A stretch of 64,000 nt of DNA from Antarcticimicrobium sediminis (GCF_004348975.1 NZ_SMFP01000014.1:19176-83175); one strand, 5' to 3'; counted from the stretch's first letter, positions 36,989-49,699 are shown. Numbers and translations: made by a program. The notes: generated from the letters alone by a model not told the origin.

Positions 36989-38068
36989 ATGGCGGATCTT
37001 CTGACAATGAGCAGCAAGCAAAACAAGAACAGCGCAGACAAGCAAAAAGCACTGGACAGCGCCTTGGCCCAGATCGAACGGCAGTTCGGCAAGGGATCGA
37101 TCATGAAACTGGGGGGCGACAATCCGCTGCCTGAGATCGAGTCGACTTCAACCGGGTCCTTGGGGTTGGATATCGCGCTTGGCATCGGCGGATTGCCGAT
37201 GGGTCGGATCGTCGAGATTTACGGGCCGGAAAGCTCGGGCAAGACGACGCTGACCCTGCATTGCATCGCCGAGCAGCAGAAAAAGGGCGGTGTCTGCGCC
37301 TTTGTTGATGCCGAACATGCGCTCGATCCGCTCTATGCGCGCAAACTCGGGGTGGATCTGGATGAGTTGCTGATTTCCCAGCCCGACACCGGCGAACAGG
37401 CGTTGGAAATCACCGATACGCTGGTGCGCTCCGGCGCGGTGAACATGGTGGTGGTCGATTCGGTCGCCGCGCTGACCCCCAAGTCCGAACTTGAAGGCGA
37501 CATGGGCGATTCCAGCGTCGGCGTGCAGGCCCGGCTGATGAGCCAGGCGATGCGCAAGCTGACCGGCTCGATCAGCCGCTCCAACTGCATCGTGATCTTC
37601 ATCAACCAGATCCGGATGAAGATCGGTGTGATGTTCGGCAGCCCGGAAACCACGACCGGCGGCAATGCGCTGAAATTCTACTCTTCGGTGCGGCTGGATA
37701 TTCGCCGCATCGGTGCCATCAAGGACCGCGACGAGGTCGTTGGCAATGCCACCCGGGTCAAAGTAGTCAAGAACAAGGTGGCGCCGCCCTTCAAGCAGGT
37801 GGAATTCGACATCATGTATGGCGAAGGTATTTCCAAGACCGGCGAATTGCTGGATCTGGGCGTCAAGGCCGGGGTGGTGAACAAATCCGGCTCCTGGTTC
37901 AGTTATGGCGATGAACGGATCGGCCAGGGGCGCGAAAACGCCAAGGTGTTCTTGCGCGAGCATGAGCCCATTGCACTGGAGATCGAGGACAAGATCCGCG
38001 CCTCGCATGGGCTCGACTTCGACCTGACCGCGCGCGACGAGGGCGGCGAAGATATTCTGGAGGCCTGA
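36989..38068 (+). CDS. recA: Recombinase A
   Basis: Central strand-exchange and SOS co-protease ATPase. From the chosen ATG (MADLLTMSS) it is 359 residues. Walker A is [13 protein letters not shown], and the nearby MAW and loop-2 regions ([16 protein letters not shown]) are intact. An in-frame GTG at 36962 would add nine residues. An AGGAAGG stretch precedes the chosen start. SOS control is shown by the upstream box. Confidence 0.97.
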   Translation: MADLLTMSSKQNKNSADKQKALDSALAQIERQFGKGSIMKLGGDNPLPEIESTSTGSLGLDIALGIGGLPMGRIVEIYGPESSGKTTLTLHCIAEQQKKGGVCAFVDAEHALDPLYARKLGVDLDELLISQPDTGEQALEITDTLVRSGAVNMVVVDSVAALTPKSELEGDMGDSSVGVQARLMSQAMRKLTGSISRSNCIVIFINQIRMKIGVMFGSPETTTGGNALKFYSSVRLDIRRIGAIKDRDEVVGNATRVKVVKNKVAPPFKQVEFDIMYGEGISKTGELLDLGVKAGVVNKSGSWFSYGDERIGQGRENAKVFLREHEPIALEIEDKIRASHGLDFDLTARDEGGEDILEA

Positions 38069-38071
38069 CCC

Positions 38072-38108
38072 GGTGGGGGGATCCTCCCCGCAGTATTGGC
38101 CAAAACGA
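38072..38108 (+). repeat. Family-type intergenic repeat after recA
   Basis: A GC-rich imperfect palindrome around GGGGGATCCTCCCC is followed by GCAGTATTGGCCAAAACGA, related to the tail of the repeat at 10648. It begins right after the recA stop. Confidence 0.5.
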
Positions 38109-38112
38109 CTGC

Positions 38113-38156
38113 AGATGCAAACAGGGCGTGCCAGATGGCGCGCCCTGTTTGCATCT
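38113..38156 (+). terminator. Long perfect hairpin downstream of recA
   Basis: Arms 38113-38128 and 38141-38156 are exact complements over 16 bp, with a 12-base loop, and include GATGCAAACAGGGCG. There is no T tract after it. It most likely terminates or stabilises the recA transcript and separates it from alaS. Confidence 0.75.
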
Positions 38157-38254
38157 TGCCCGGCGCGAGGGCGGTGGACAGTGCCCGGGTGGGGGGATAA
38201 ACCTGCGCAAACGGGATTTCCCGGCCACCCCCATAGCCCGTCAAGAGACATGCA

Positions 38255-40915
<2,661 letters not shown>

Positions 40916-40918
40916 AAG

Positions 40919-41206
40919 ATGGGTGCACTCTGGATTGCGCATGTGACGGTGACCGACGAAGAAGCTTATGGCAAATATGCCAAGCTGGCGGGCCCCGCGA
41001 TCGCCAAGCATGGCGGCGAGTTCATTGCGCGGGCTGGCAAGTTCGTTCAGCTTGAGGGCAAGGAGCGGCCGCGCAATGTGGTGGCGAAATTCCCCACGGT
41101 GGATGCGGCTGTGACCTGCTATCACTCGCCCGAGTATCAGGAGGCTTTGAGCCATGCGCGCGGCGCGGCCGAACGCGAACTGATGGTTGTTGAGACCAGC
41201 GAATAA
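40919..41206 (+). CDS. DUF1330 domain protein
   Basis: A 95-residue cytoplasmic protein of the DUF1330 ferredoxin-like dimeric alpha/beta barrel family. The hallmark blocks are IAHVTVTDEEAYGKY at the start and FPTVDAAVTCYHSPEYQEA late. It starts 3 bases after the alaS stop, so it is in the same transcript. Function in the family is unknown. Confidence 0.87.
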   Translation: MGALWIAHVTVTDEEAYGKYAKLAGPAIAKHGGEFIARAGKFVQLEGKERPRNVVAKFPTVDAAVTCYHSPEYQEALSHARGAAERELMVVETSE

Positions 41207-41214
41207 GATTGCAA

Positions 41215-41247
41215 TCGCCCCGATCCCGCACGTCGGGGTCGGGGCGA
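41215..41247. terminator. Hairpin between convergent DUF1330 and VOC genes
   Basis: CGCCCCGA-T-CCCG pairs with CGGG-G-TCGGGGCG around a 5-base loop, giving a 12-13-bp stem with one G-T pair. It sits midway between two converging stop codons and can serve both. There is no long T run on either side. Confidence 0.7.
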
Positions 41248-41251
41248 ATTC

Positions 41252-41833
41252 TTAGTACGGGTTTTGCGGCCCGCGATCCTCTGACAGGGATTGCTGTCGG
41301 CGCAGGACCAGATGTTCGATAGCATCGGCCAGATGGTCTTCGGCGATGTTGTAATCGCCGCGCGCCACCCGGATGCGGTGGGCTTCGATCATCACATCGG
41401 CATGGGTGCAGCCCGCAGGCGGTTCGAACCGATAGCAGGCCAGTTCGATCAGCAACCCCAGTGGATCGGTGAAATAGATCGAGTCCATGAACCCGCGATC
41501 CTTTGGCCCCGAGTGCCGGATCCCACGCGCGTCGAGTCGGGGCACGGCCTGACTGAAAACCGCCCGCGAAACGTTGAAGGCCAGATGATGCACACATCCC
41601 GGCTCGGTCGGGGTGCGGTTGGGGTCTGGCTTGCGGTTTTCGTTGGTAAAGACGGTGATCAGCCGCCCGTCGCCCGGATCGAAATACAGGTGCCCCTCGT
41701 TGGGGTCGTCCAGATTGGGCTGATCAAAGACAAAGGGCATGCCCAGTACCCCCTCCCAGAAATCAATCGAGGTTTGCCGATCAGCGCCGGTGAGCGTGAT
41801 ATGGTGTACGCCTTGAACTTGCAGCTTGCGCAT
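41252..41833 (-). CDS. VOC family (glyoxalase/extradiol dioxygenase-like) protein
   Basis: A 193-residue protein with two beta-alpha-beta-beta-beta modules. The metal-site histidines are likely in GVHHITLTGADRQ (residues 9-10) and CVHHLAFNV (near 100), with a C-terminal glutamate in LLIELACYRFEPP. It resembles ring-cleaving dioxygenase-like members. The substrate is unknown. Confidence 0.8.
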   Translation of the reverse strand: MRKLQVQGVHHITLTGADRQTSIDFWEGVLGMPFVFDQPNLDDPNEGHLYFDPGDGRLITVFTNENRKPDPNRTPTEPGCVHHLAFNVSRAVFSQAVPRLDARGIRHSGPKDRGFMDSIYFTDPLGLLIELACYRFEPPAGCTHADVMIEAHRIRVARGDYNIAEDHLADAIEHLVLRRQQSLSEDRGPQNPY

Positions 41834-41929
41834 GGGTCGTCTCCCTGTTGCGGGAAGTCTAGCACATGTGCGCGGAAATCAAGACACCACCGGGGGCGGG
41901 CGCTGTTTACGGTCAGGACCGCCGCAACG

Positions 41930-41957
41930 CGAAAGGCCGCCCAACGGCGGCCTTTCG
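41930..41957 (-). terminator. Hairpin terminator after typA
   Basis: A perfect 12-bp stem (CGAAAGGCCGCC with GGCGGCCTTTCG) and a 4-base loop lie a few bases past the typA stop. T-rich runs are short on both sides (TTTCG), so efficiency is uncertain. Confidence 0.75.
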
Positions 41958-41963
41958 TTTCGA

Positions 41964-43778
41964 TCAGTAGTTTTTCGCGGCGCGTTTGCGCTCGTTCGGA
42001 TCAAGATGGCGTTTGCGCATCCGGATCGATTGAGGCGTCACCTCGACCAATTCGTCATCGTTGATATAGGCGATGGCCTCTTCCAGCGACAGGGTGATCG
42101 GCGTTGTCAGTTTTACCGCCTCATCGGTCCCAGAGGCGCGCACGTTGGTCAGTTTCTTGCCCTTGAGCGGGTTGACCTCAAGGTCGTTGTCGCGGCTGTG
42201 TTCGCCGATGACCATGCCCTGATAAATCTTGGTCTGCGGCCCGACAAAGAGCTTGCCGCGCGCCTCAAGGTTCCAAAGCGCATAGGCCACGGCATCGCCG
42301 GTTTCCATCGAGATCAGCACACCCTGACGACGGCCCGGGATCGACCCTTTGTAAGGCGACCACGAATGGAACACGCGGTTCAAAACGCCGGTGCCGCGGG
42401 TGTCGGTGAGAAATTCACCATGATAGCCGATCAACCCACGCGACGGCACATGCGCGACAATACGGGTCTTGCCAGCGTTCTGGCGCATTTCGACCAGATC
42501 ACCCTTGCGAGGACCGGTGATCTTTTCGATTACGGCGCCGGAATATTCGTCATCGACGTCGATGGTGACTTCTTCGATCGGCTCAAGGCGTTTGCCATCT
42601 TCTTCGCGCATGATCACCTGCGGGCGCGAAATGCTCAGCTCGAAGCCTTCACGGCGCATGTTTTCGATCAACACGCCCATTTGCAATTCGCCGCGACCCG
42701 AAACCTCAAAGGCTTCGCCGCCCGGTGTGTCGGCGATCTTGATGGCGACGTTTGATTCCGCTTCTTTCATCAGCCGTTCGCGGATCACCCGCGATTGCAC
42801 CTTTTTGCCTTCGCGGCCGGCAAACGGGCTGTCGTTGATGCCGAAGGTCACGGTGATGGTCGGCGGGTCGATCGGCTGTGCGTCAAGCGGCACGTCCACG
42901 GCCAGCGCGCAGATGGTGTCGGCCACGGTGGCCTTCTGCATGCCGGCGATGCTGACGATATCGCCGGCTTCCCCTTCGTCGATGTCGCTTTGGCCAAGAC
43001 CCCGGAAGGCCTGCACACGGGTGACACGAAACTGCTCGATCTTTTGGCCGATCCGCGACAGGGCCTGAACCGTCTGGCCAACCTTGACGCGGCCGGTCTC
43101 GATCCGTCCGGTCAGGATGCGCCCCACGAAGGGGTCAGCACCCAGCGTGGTCGCCAGCATCCGGAAATCTTCGCCCTGATGCTTGATCTGCTTCGGGGCG
43201 GGCACGTGGTTGACCACAAGGTTGAACAGCGCCGAGAGATCCTTGCGCGGACCATCCAGCTCTGCATCGCACCAGCCAGAGCGGCCAGAGGCATAGAGAT
43301 GGGGAAAGTCGAGCTGGTCGTCATCGGCATCGAGCGAGCCGAACAGGTCGAACACCTCGTTGAGCGCGCGGTCGGGCTCGGCATCCGGTTTGTCGACCTT
43401 GTTCAGCACCACGATGGGACGAAGCCCCAGCGCCAGCGCCTTGGAAGTGACGAATTTGGTTTGGGGCATCGGGCCTTCGGCCGCGTCCACCAGCAGAACG
43501 ACACCATCGACCATCGACAGGATACGCTCCACCTCGCCGCCGAAATCGGCGTGACCGGGCGTATCGACGATGTTGATACGGGTGCCTTTCCATTCCACGC
43601 TGGTCGCTTTGGCCAGAATGGTGATGCCGCGTTCGCGTTCCAGGTCGTTGCTGTCCATGGCGCGTTCGGCCACAGCCTGGTTTTCACGGAAGGCGCCGGA
43701 TTGTTTCAGCAGCTCATCCACCAGTGTGGTCTTGCCGTGGTCAACGTGTGCGATAATCGCGATATTGCGAAGGTCCAT
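41964..43778 (-). CDS. typA: Translational GTPase TypA/BipA
   Basis: Ribosome-associated GTPase that helps 50S assembly and stress or low-temperature growth. The 604 residues show G1 [15 protein letters not shown] at the start, G3 [15 protein letters not shown]4 [15 protein letters not shown]-like domains III and V, and the TypA-specific C-terminal domain ending in [18 protein letters not shown] ribosome site is 8 bases before the ATG. Confidence 0.96.
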   Translation of the reverse strand: MDLRNIAIIAHVDHGKTTLVDELLKQSGAFRENQAVAERAMDSNDLERERGITILAKATSVEWKGTRINIVDTPGHADFGGEVERILSMVDGVVLLVDAAEGPMPQTKFVTSKALALGLRPIVVLNKVDKPDAEPDRALNEVFDLFGSLDADDDQLDFPHLYASGRSGWCDAELDGPRKDLSALFNLVVNHVPAPKQIKHQGEDFRMLATTLGADPFVGRILTGRIETGRVKVGQTVQALSRIGQKIEQFRVTRVQAFRGLGQSDIDEGEAGDIVSIAGMQKATVADTICALAVDVPLDAQPIDPPTITVTFGINDSPFAGREGKKVQSRVIRERLMKEAESNVAIKIADTPGGEAFEVSGRGELQMGVLIENMRREGFELSISRPQVIMREEDGKRLEPIEEVTIDVDDEYSGAVIEKITGPRKGDLVEMRQNAGKTRIVAHVPSRGLIGYHGEFLTDTRGTGVLNRVFHSWSPYKGSIPGRRQGVLISMETGDAVAYALWNLEARGKLFVGPQTKIYQGMVIGEHSRDNDLEVNPLKGKKLTNVRASGTDEAVKLTTPITLSLEEAIAYINDDELVEVTPQSIRMRKRHLDPNERKRAAKNY

Positions 43779-43863
43779 TAAGTAAGCCTCAAATCGGGGG
43801 TTGGGGCCGCATAGCCTGCTGCAGCGCAGAACGCCAGCGTAAAAGCACGCTGAGGCGGCCGGA

Positions 43864-44199
43864 TCAGTGGGTGGTGGTGCCCGAAAACACGTTGATCACC
43901 ACGATTCCGGCGATGATCAAGCCAAGTCCGAGCAGCGCCGGCAGGTCCAACCGCTGGCCAAAGGCAACCATCCCGATCCCGGCAATGAACACGATGCCCA
44001 GCCCGGACCAGATCGCATAGACGACGCCCACCGGCATCACCCGCAGCACCAGCGCGAGCAGATAGAAACTGAGCGCATAGGCCACGACCACCAGAATCGA
44101 GGGCAGCAGGCGGGAAAACTGTTGGCTGGCCTGCAACGCCGAGGTGCCAATGGTCTCGGCAGCCACGGCAAGGATCAGATACACGTAATGCGCGGGCAT
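43864..44199 (-). CDS. Small multidrug resistance (SMR/EmrE-like) transporter
   Basis: Four-helix inner-membrane exporter of 111 residues. The conserved membrane glutamate lies in AVAAETIGTSAL near residue 13, as in EmrE Glu14; later WSGLGIVFIAGIG matches the SMR third helix. The start is fixed by a GGAGGGG site 4 bases before the ATG; an ATG four codons upstream lies inside that site. Substrates are probably cationic compounds or guanidinium-like metabolites. Confidence 0.9.
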   Translation of the reverse strand: MPAHYVYLILAVAAETIGTSALQASQQFSRLLPSILVVVAYALSFYLLALVLRVMPVGVVYAIWSGLGIVFIAGIGMVAFGQRLDLPALLGLGLIIAGIVVINVFSGTTTH

Positions 44200-44333
44200 C
44201 AGCCCCTCCATGCTTGAGTCCCACAGGTCTGCACGATCTAGGGCTCGGGAGGCAATCCCGATTGTTCCGCCGGGAAGTATTCGGCCCTCGGTTGAAAGCC
44301 GGTCGCGGCGCCCCCACGGGGGACGCGCAGCGG

Positions 44334-45008
44334 TCAATCGAAGCTGTAGTCGAACAGCGCGATGTCGCGGGCGTGGCGGCGCGCGATTCGCTCAGAATCC
44401 ACATCGTTGTAGAACCGACGATAATCCTCATTGGGGTGCGAGGCATTGATGCGCGCGCCCTCGGGCGGAATGTTCAGACGCAGCCCATAGCGGTCGCGCA
44501 GACCTTCAAGATCCGCGTGCAGGTTTTCCTGCCGCAGAATGTCCGAGACCGCGATCTTGCCCCTGTCGTCCAGGATCCAGTCGCTGATCTGGCGGCGCAT
44601 GTAATCATCGCAGGAGCGCAGCGGATCCTCGTCGTCGAGCCATTTGATATAGTCGGAAAAGCTCAGATCCTTGATCTGCTCATGCTCCAACGGCATCCCG
44701 GAGTGGCGCCCGCCAGTGTCGCGACCAACATAGTGATACCAGGACACGTGCCAATCCCACGGGTTCCGGATCACCGTGAACAGAATATTGTCGTCCAGGT
44801 TTCTGCCGCGGTCGGCAAAGATTTTCTTGTACTGACGATAGGTCAGGTGCCCGGAGGCCTCGCGCCAGCGCATGGTCGGGCACCATTTGTACCGCAGACC
44901 AAAGGCCGAGGAGACGAAGCTCCCGCCGCATTTCGGGGTGTGGATAAAGACCATCCGCTCCCCGGCCCAGGGGTTCAGCGCTTCGCTCATATTATGCGGG
45001 ACTAACAT
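44334..45008 (-). CDS. Sulfotransferase family 2-like protein
   Basis: A 224-residue PAPS-dependent sulfotransferase-like protein. The 5'-PSB loop HTPKCGGSFVSSAF lies near residue 23 and the 3'-PB motif VIRNPWDWHVSWYHYVG near residue 80. The tail ends ARDIALFDYSFD. It is distinct from the protein at 36202 (different PSB loop and length). The acceptor is unknown. It sits between icd and an SMR gene, with spacing that suggests its own transcript. Confidence 0.82.
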   Translation of the reverse strand: MLVPHNMSEALNPWAGERMVFIHTPKCGGSFVSSAFGLRYKWCPTMRWREASGHLTYRQYKKIFADRGRNLDDNILFTVIRNPWDWHVSWYHYVGRDTGGRHSGMPLEHEQIKDLSFSDYIKWLDDEDPLRSCDDYMRRQISDWILDDRGKIAVSDILRQENLHADLEGLRDRYGLRLNIPPEGARINASHPNEDYRRFYNDVDSERIARRHARDIALFDYSFD

Positions 45009-45069
45009 GGCGCTCGCATAGAGAAACCGGACGGAAAGGAAAAGCCCCCTCCGCCCGAAAATTACCGCG

Positions 45070-46284
45070 TCAGCGCGTAAGCGCCGCGTTCAGGTTTTCG
45101 TCGACCTTTTCAAGGAACCCTATGGTGGTCAGCCATTTCTGATCCGGCCCCACCAGCAGCGCCAGATCCTTGGTCATCGAGCCGGATTCGACGGTTTCGA
45201 TCACCACCCGTTCCAGCGTCTCGGCAAAGCTTTGCAATGCGGCGTTATCGTCCAGCTTGGCCCGGTGCTTGAGCCCGCCGGTCCAGGCAAAGATCGAGGC
45301 GATGGAATTGGTAGAGGTCGCCTTGCCGGCCTGATGCTGGCGATAATGCCGGGTGACGGTGCCATGCGCCGCCTCGGCCTCGACGATCTGGCCATCCGGG
45401 GTCATCAGTTGCGAGGCCATCATGCCAAGGCTGCCAAACCCCTGCGCCACGGTGTCGGACTGTACGTCGCCGTCATAGTTTTTGCAGGCCCAGACAAAAC
45501 CGCCCGACCATTTCAAGGAACTGGCGACCATATCGTCGATCAGCCGGTGTTCGTACCAGATGCCCTTTGCCTTGAAGGCGTCGGCGAACTCTTCTTCAAA
45601 GACCTGCTGGAACAGATCCTTGAAGCGGCCGTCATAGGCTTTCAGAATGGTGTTCTTGGTCGACAGATAGACCGGCCAGCCCAAGTTGAGCCCGTAATTC
45701 AGCGAGGCGCGGGCAAAGTCGATGATCGACGCGTCGAGGTTGTACATCGCCATGGTCACCCCGGCGGAGGGGGCGTCATAGACGTCCCTTTCGATCACGG
45801 TGCCGTCTTCGCCTTCGAATTTCAGGGTGATCTTGCCGGCACCGGGAAAGCGGAAATCAGTCGCTTTGTACTGATCGCCAAAGGCATGGCGGCCGACCAC
45901 GATGGGCTTGGTCCAGCCCGGCACCAGACGCGGCACGTTCTTGCAGATGATAGGGGCGCGGAACACCACGCCGCCCAGAATGTTGCGGATGGTGCCGTTG
46001 GGGCTGGGATACATCCGCTTGAGGCCGAATTCCTCGACCCGGGCCTCGTCCGGGGTGATGGTGGCGCATTTGACGCCGACGCCGACCTCTTTGATCTTCA
46101 TGGCGGCGTCCACGGTGATGGTGTCATCCGTGCGGTCGCGTTCCTGAATGCTCAGATCATAATAAAGCAGGTCGAGATCCAGATAGGGCAGGATCAGCTT
46201 TTGCTTGATGAAATCCCAGATGATCCGGGTCATTTCGTCGCCGTCGATTTCGACGATCGGGTTGTCCACCTTGATCTTGGTCAT
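45070..46284 (-). CDS. icd: NADP-dependent isocitrate dehydrogenase
   Basis: TCA-cycle enzyme converting isocitrate to 2-oxoglutarate with NADP. The 404 residues match the homodimeric type II (eukaryote-like) group: [19 protein letters not shown] at the start, the isocitrate-site SPNGTIRN, and [18 protein letters not shown]. The metal-binding [16 protein letters not shown] is intact. It has its own upstream region of about 175 bases. Confidence 0.96.
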   Translation of the reverse strand: MTKIKVDNPIVEIDGDEMTRIIWDFIKQKLILPYLDLDLLYYDLSIQERDRTDDTITVDAAMKIKEVGVGVKCATITPDEARVEEFGLKRMYPSPNGTIRNILGGVVFRAPIICKNVPRLVPGWTKPIVVGRHAFGDQYKATDFRFPGAGKITLKFEGEDGTVIERDVYDAPSAGVTMAMYNLDASIIDFARASLNYGLNLGWPVYLSTKNTILKAYDGRFKDLFQQVFEEEFADAFKAKGIWYEHRLIDDMVASSLKWSGGFVWACKNYDGDVQSDTVAQGFGSLGMMASQLMTPDGQIVEAEAAHGTVTRHYRQHQAGKATSTNSIASIFAWTGGLKHRAKLDDNAALQSFAETLERVVIETVESGSMTKDLALLVGPDQKWLTTIGFLEKVDENLNAALTR

Positions 46285-46377
46285 GGCTGCGGTCCCTGTG
46301 TTGCGGAGGAGGAGTCGGGCGCGGCTTACTCCAATTCAAAAGGCGACGAAAGGTTGTGTACCGATGTATACTGATTT

Positions 46378-46420
46378 GTCGCAGCCAAGGTTGCAGCCAA
46401 GGGCACGGGCCGGCTGCGAC
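46378..46420. repeat. Inverted repeat between the HD gene and icd
   Basis: GTCGCAGCC (46378-46386) and GGCTGCGAC (46412-46420) are exact complements with a 25-base spacer. The spacer contains a second copy of GCAGCCAAGG. It may end the upstream leftward transcript or act on icd; no function can be assigned. Confidence 0.4.
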
Positions 46421-46459
46421 CCGCTGAAAATACAGGCGGTCAAGCCCAGATAGGCAAGC

Positions 46460-47050
46460 TCAGGCTGTGCCATCCCGACGGGCAAAGAACGCGGTAAGTT
46501 TGGGGAGCAGCCAGTCCCACAGGCCGGGGGCGCCGCGCCGGATCGGAACGCCAACGCGGGTATCAAGCTGGTCCAGCGTGACCTCGTATTCGTCCCAGGT
46601 GCCGCCGCCGTTTTCAAGATTGATGACCGGGACCTGAAACCGGTCGATCGCCTTGGCGAATTTCGCATCCGGAGTCTGCGCGGCCTCGAATTCCTCCCAC
46701 AAGGTGCGAAAGGACTCGGCCTGATCGCCGGGCAGCAGGCCGAACAGCCGCCGGGCGGCTGCGGCCTCTTTCCGGGCCATCTCTTCGTGATCGGGGTTGC
46801 CGTGGATCGGCGCATCTCCGGCGTCGATCTCGACGATGTCATGCAGCAAAAGCATCCGAAGAACGCGGTCGACCTGCACCTCTGGTCCGGCCTGATCGGC
46901 CAGAACCAGCGCGTGCAGCATGATATGCCAGCTATGCTCGGCCGAGTTTTCCCGCCGCGCGCCCGACACCAGACGCGAGGCACGCAGCACGGATTTGAGC
47001 TTGTCCGCCTCTTTCAGGAACCCGATCTGGGCGTCGAGCCGGGCGGTCAT
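46460..47050 (-). CDS. HD-domain phosphohydrolase (YfbR-like)
   Basis: A 196-residue metal-dependent hydrolase. The HD signature is complete: His in EHSWHIMLHAL near residue 39, the His-Asp pair in LLLHDIVEIDAGD near residue 75, and a later Asp in KAIDRFQVP. Relatives are 5'-deoxynucleotidases or nucleotide hydrolases. It overlaps the small gene upstream by 4 bases. Confidence 0.86.
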   Translation of the reverse strand: MTARLDAQIGFLKEADKLKSVLRASRLVSGARRENSAEHSWHIMLHALVLADQAGPEVQVDRVLRMLLLHDIVEIDAGDAPIHGNPDHEEMARKEAAAARRLFGLLPGDQAESFRTLWEEFEAAQTPDAKFAKAIDRFQVPVINLENGGGTWDEYEVTLDQLDTRVGVPIRRGAPGLWDWLLPKLTAFFARRDGTA

Positions 47051-47289
47051 GCGCCCGGCTTTCCGCTTGCCGACAACTCGGCCAACCGGCGTTGCAGGAA
47101 CCGGCGCGCGTTGCGCTCGGCCAGACGAATACGCACCGCCGTCAGAAATGCCTCTTCCAGCGATTGCGAAGACGCGCCCAGCGCCTCCCCAACCTCGGTA
47201 TACAGCCGTTCTTCCCCGGTCTTGTCCATCGCCGCCAGCGTGTCTTCGGCAAGCTTGTCGGCCAAATGGTCCAGCGTGCTCGCAGACAT
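47047..47289 (-). CDS. Small hypothetical protein
   Basis: An 80-residue helical, charged protein of unknown function. It is translationally coupled on both sides: its ATG overlaps the hydrolase stop region by 1 base and its stop overlaps the HD gene by 4 bases. The coupling is the main support that it is real. No motif recognised. Confidence 0.7.
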   Translation of the reverse strand: MSASTLDHLADKLAEDTLAAMDKTGEERLYTEVGEALGASSQSLEEAFLTAVRIRLAERNARRFLQRRLAELSASGKPGA

Positions 47290-47942
47290 CAGCGGGTGCT
47301 TTCCGTCAGCCGCCGCTTCACATACTCGGTCGTGGTGTCCAGCAACGTGTCCATATGCGGCCCCTGGAAGAAGTGATCCGCGCCCTCGACCTCTTCATGG
47401 GTGATGGTGATGCCCTTTTGCTCGTGCAGCTTGTTGACCAGCGCTGTGGTATCGGCGGGCGGCGCGACGCGGTCGGATTTGCCGTTGATGATCAATCCCG
47501 AAGACGGGCAGGGGGCAAGGAACGAGAAATCGTACATATTTGCCGGCGGCGATACGCTGATGAATCCGGTGATCTCGGGGCGGCGCATCAGCAGTTGCAT
47601 GCCGATCCACGCGCCGAACGAGAAACCCGCAACCCAGCAATGCTTGGAGTTGTTGTTCATCGACTGCAGGTAATCCAGCGCCGAGGCGGCATCAGACAGC
47701 TCGCCCACGCCTTGGTCGTATTCGCCTTGGCTGCGACCGACGCCGCGGAAATTGAACCGCAGAACGGTGAAGCCCATGTTGTAGAACGCATAGTGCAGAT
47801 TATAGACGACCTTGTTGTTCATCGTGCCCCCGAATTGCGGGTGCGGATGCAAAACGATCGCGATCGGCGCGTCCTTTTCCTTTTGCGGGTGATAGCGGCC
47901 TTCCAGGCGGCCTTCAGGTCCGGCGAAAATCACCTCGGGCAT
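47289..47942 (-). CDS. Alpha/beta hydrolase
   Basis: A 217-residue serine hydrolase. The nucleophile elbow is GFSFGAW near residue 112; the acid is in NGKSDRVAP and the histidine in EGADHFFQG near residue 193. It resembles the dienelactone hydrolase-like group that carries HPHPQFGGTMNNKVV at the oxyanion region. It is the first gene of a three-gene leftward unit and is divergent from iscR, with which it shares a 183-base promoter region. Confidence 0.83.
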   Translation of the reverse strand: MPEVIFAGPEGRLEGRYHPQKEKDAPIAIVLHPHPQFGGTMNNKVVYNLHYAFYNMGFTVLRFNFRGVGRSQGEYDQGVGELSDAASALDYLQSMNNNSKHCWVAGFSFGAWIGMQLLMRRPEITGFISVSPPANMYDFSFLAPCPSSGLIINGKSDRVAPPADTTALVNKLHEQKGITITHEEVEGADHFFQGPHMDTLLDTTTEYVKRRLTESTR

Positions 47943-47989
47943 ATGGCTTACAAGTCCTATTTATTGGTCGGAAGGGGCCTTGGATAATC

Positions 47990-48026
47990 TTGACAAAATC
48001 GCTAAGGCACCTTAGAACGTTTCTAA
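47990..48026 (+). promoter_or_regulatory. iscR-suf promoter with Irr/ICE-like palindrome
   Basis: TTGACA (47990-47995), a 17-base spacer and TAGAAC (48013-48018) form a good sigma-70 promoter. The -10 lies inside the perfect palindrome TTAGAA-CGT-TTCTAA (48012-48026), which matches the iron control element bound by Irr in alphaproteobacteria. Binding there would compete with RNA polymerase. Confidence 0.72.
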
Positions 48027-48125
48027 TTGCGCCTGGCTCGGCACTTTCGGTGTCAAGCGGAGATACGCATTGATCGGCGCTACGTCAAGAATCTCGCGCA
48101 AAAGCTTGTCTGGAGACCAGAAAAA

Positions 48126-48635
48126 ATGAAGCTTTCGACAAAGGGGCGCTATGCGATGGTCGCGCTGGCCGATATCGCGCTCCAACCCGAGGGGGCGCTG
48201 GTCACCCTTGGAGAGATCTCTCAACGTCAGAAGATTTCTCTTCCCTATCTCGAACAACTCTTCGTCAAATTGCGCCGCGCCAAACTGGTCGCCTCGGTGC
48301 GCGGCCCCGGCGGCGGCTATCGTCTGGCGCGCCCCACCTCTGAAATTCGCATTGTCGATGTTCTGTCCGCCGTGGATGAGACGGTGGACGCCATGCACAA
48401 GGGGGCCGGGGCTTCGGGCGGATCGTCCGGCAGTCGGGCGCAATCGCTGACCAACCGTCTGTGGGAAGGGCTGAGCGCGCATGTCTATGTGTTCCTGCAC
48501 CAGACCCGACTGTCGGACGTGGTGGAAAACGAACTGGCGCCTTGCCCGGCGGTGCCGACGATCTTTTCCGTGATCGATATCGTGGACGATTCCGCGATCG
48601 ATGTTCTGGCCGATGATGAGGTCGATTCGGAATGA
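48126..48635 (+). CDS. iscR: Rrf2-family Fe-S regulator IscR
   Basis: Fe-S-responsive repressor of the suf operon; 169 residues from the ATG at 48126. An N-terminal winged helix (GRYAMVALADIA, then ISLPYLEQLFVKLRRAKLV, then GPGGGYRLAR) is followed by a dimer helix. The three-cysteine ligand set of E. coli IscR is absent: the only cysteine is Cys140 in LAPCPAVP. Rhodobacter sphaeroides IscR is known to have this one-cysteine form. It overlaps the next gene by 4 bases. Confidence 0.92.
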   Translation: MKLSTKGRYAMVALADIALQPEGALVTLGEISQRQKISLPYLEQLFVKLRRAKLVASVRGPGGGYRLARPTSEIRIVDVLSAVDETVDAMHKGAGASGGSSGSRAQSLTNRLWEGLSAHVYVFLHQTRLSDVVENELAPCPAVPTIFSVIDIVDDSAIDVLADDEVDSE

Positions 48636-49699
48636 CCGGGGCTATGCGACGCGCTGGCGGTCGGGTCTATCTGGATCACAACGCCACGACCCCCCTGCGC
48701 CCCGAGGCGCGGGCGGCGATGATCGCGGCGATGGATGTCGCGGGCAACCCTTCCAGTGTCCACGCCGAGGGGCGGGCGGCCAAGGCTTTGATCGAACGCG
48801 CCCGCGCGCAGGTGGCGGCGGCCTTTGGCGCCGAAGGGGCAGATGTAGTGTTTACCTCAGGCGCGACCGAGGCGGCGGCACTGGCCTGCGAGGGGCGCGA
48901 TCTGCATGGCAGCGGGGTCGAGCACGACGCGGTGCGCGCCTGGATCACCGAGGATCTTGAGGTGGATCAGACGGGCAGGGTGCAGGTTACCGATCCCGCG
49001 CAGTCTGTCCTGCAGATGGCCAATTCCGAGACCGGGATCGTGCAAGATCTGCCCGAGGGGTTGGCAGTCACGGATGCCACGCAGGTCTTTGGCAAGCTGC
49101 CGGTGGCTTTCAACTGGTGCGGCGCGCAGATGGCGCTGATCTCGGCGCATAAGCTGGGCGGGCCCAAGGGAATCGGCGCGCTGGTGCTGCGGCGCGGCAC
49201 CGATCTGGCCGCCCGGATTCGCGGCGGCGGGCAAGAGATGGGTCGCCGTTCTGGCACCGAGAACGTGATCGGAATCGCTGGTTTCGGCGCCGCCGCCGAG
49301 GCCGCCGCGCGGGATCTGGCCGGCGGAGTCTGGGATCGGGTCGCAGAAGTTAGAGATATTCTAGAATCATCTATTGCGGGTTCCGCCAAACAGACTATTT
49401 TTGTCGGGAAAGATATGCCGCGCCTGCCGAACACCTCTTGCTTGGTGACGCCGGGCTGGAAGGGGGAGACCCAGGTGATGCAGATGGATCTTGCCGGATT
49501 TGCGATCAGCGCGGGCAGCGCCTGTTCCAGCGGCAAGGTTCGCGCCAGCCGGGTGCTGACGTCGATGGGATATGACGAGGTCATGGCCGCCAGCGCGATC
49601 CGTGTGTCGCTGGGGCCGGATGTGACCGAAGAGGATGCGCTGCGCTTTGCTGAAGCGTGGTTGGAAAAAGAAAAGAAGCACCGCGCCAAAGCGGCGTGA
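48632..49699 (+). CDS. Cysteine desulfurase (IscS/NifS class I-like)
   Basis: PLP enzyme that takes sulfur from cysteine; 355 residues. The PLP lysine is in [13 protein letters not shown] near residue 174, and the catalytic cysteine is in [16 protein letters not shown] near residue 293 on the long class I loop. It is shorter than IscS. A second, class II desulfurase (SufS) ends the operon, so two sulfur donors serve one cluster. Translationally coupled to iscR. Confidence 0.88.
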   Translation: MTGAMRRAGGRVYLDHNATTPLRPEARAAMIAAMDVAGNPSSVHAEGRAAKALIERARAQVAAAFGAEGADVVFTSGATEAAALACEGRDLHGSGVEHDAVRAWITEDLEVDQTGRVQVTDPAQSVLQMANSETGIVQDLPEGLAVTDATQVFGKLPVAFNWCGAQMALISAHKLGGPKGIGALVLRRGTDLAARIRGGGQEMGRRSGTENVIGIAGFGAAAEAAARDLAGGVWDRVAEVRDILESSIAGSAKQTIFVGKDMPRLPNTSCLVTPGWKGETQVMQMDLAGFAISAGSACSSGKVRASRVLTSMGYDEVMAASAIRVSLGPDVTEEDALRFAEAWLEKEKKHRAKAA

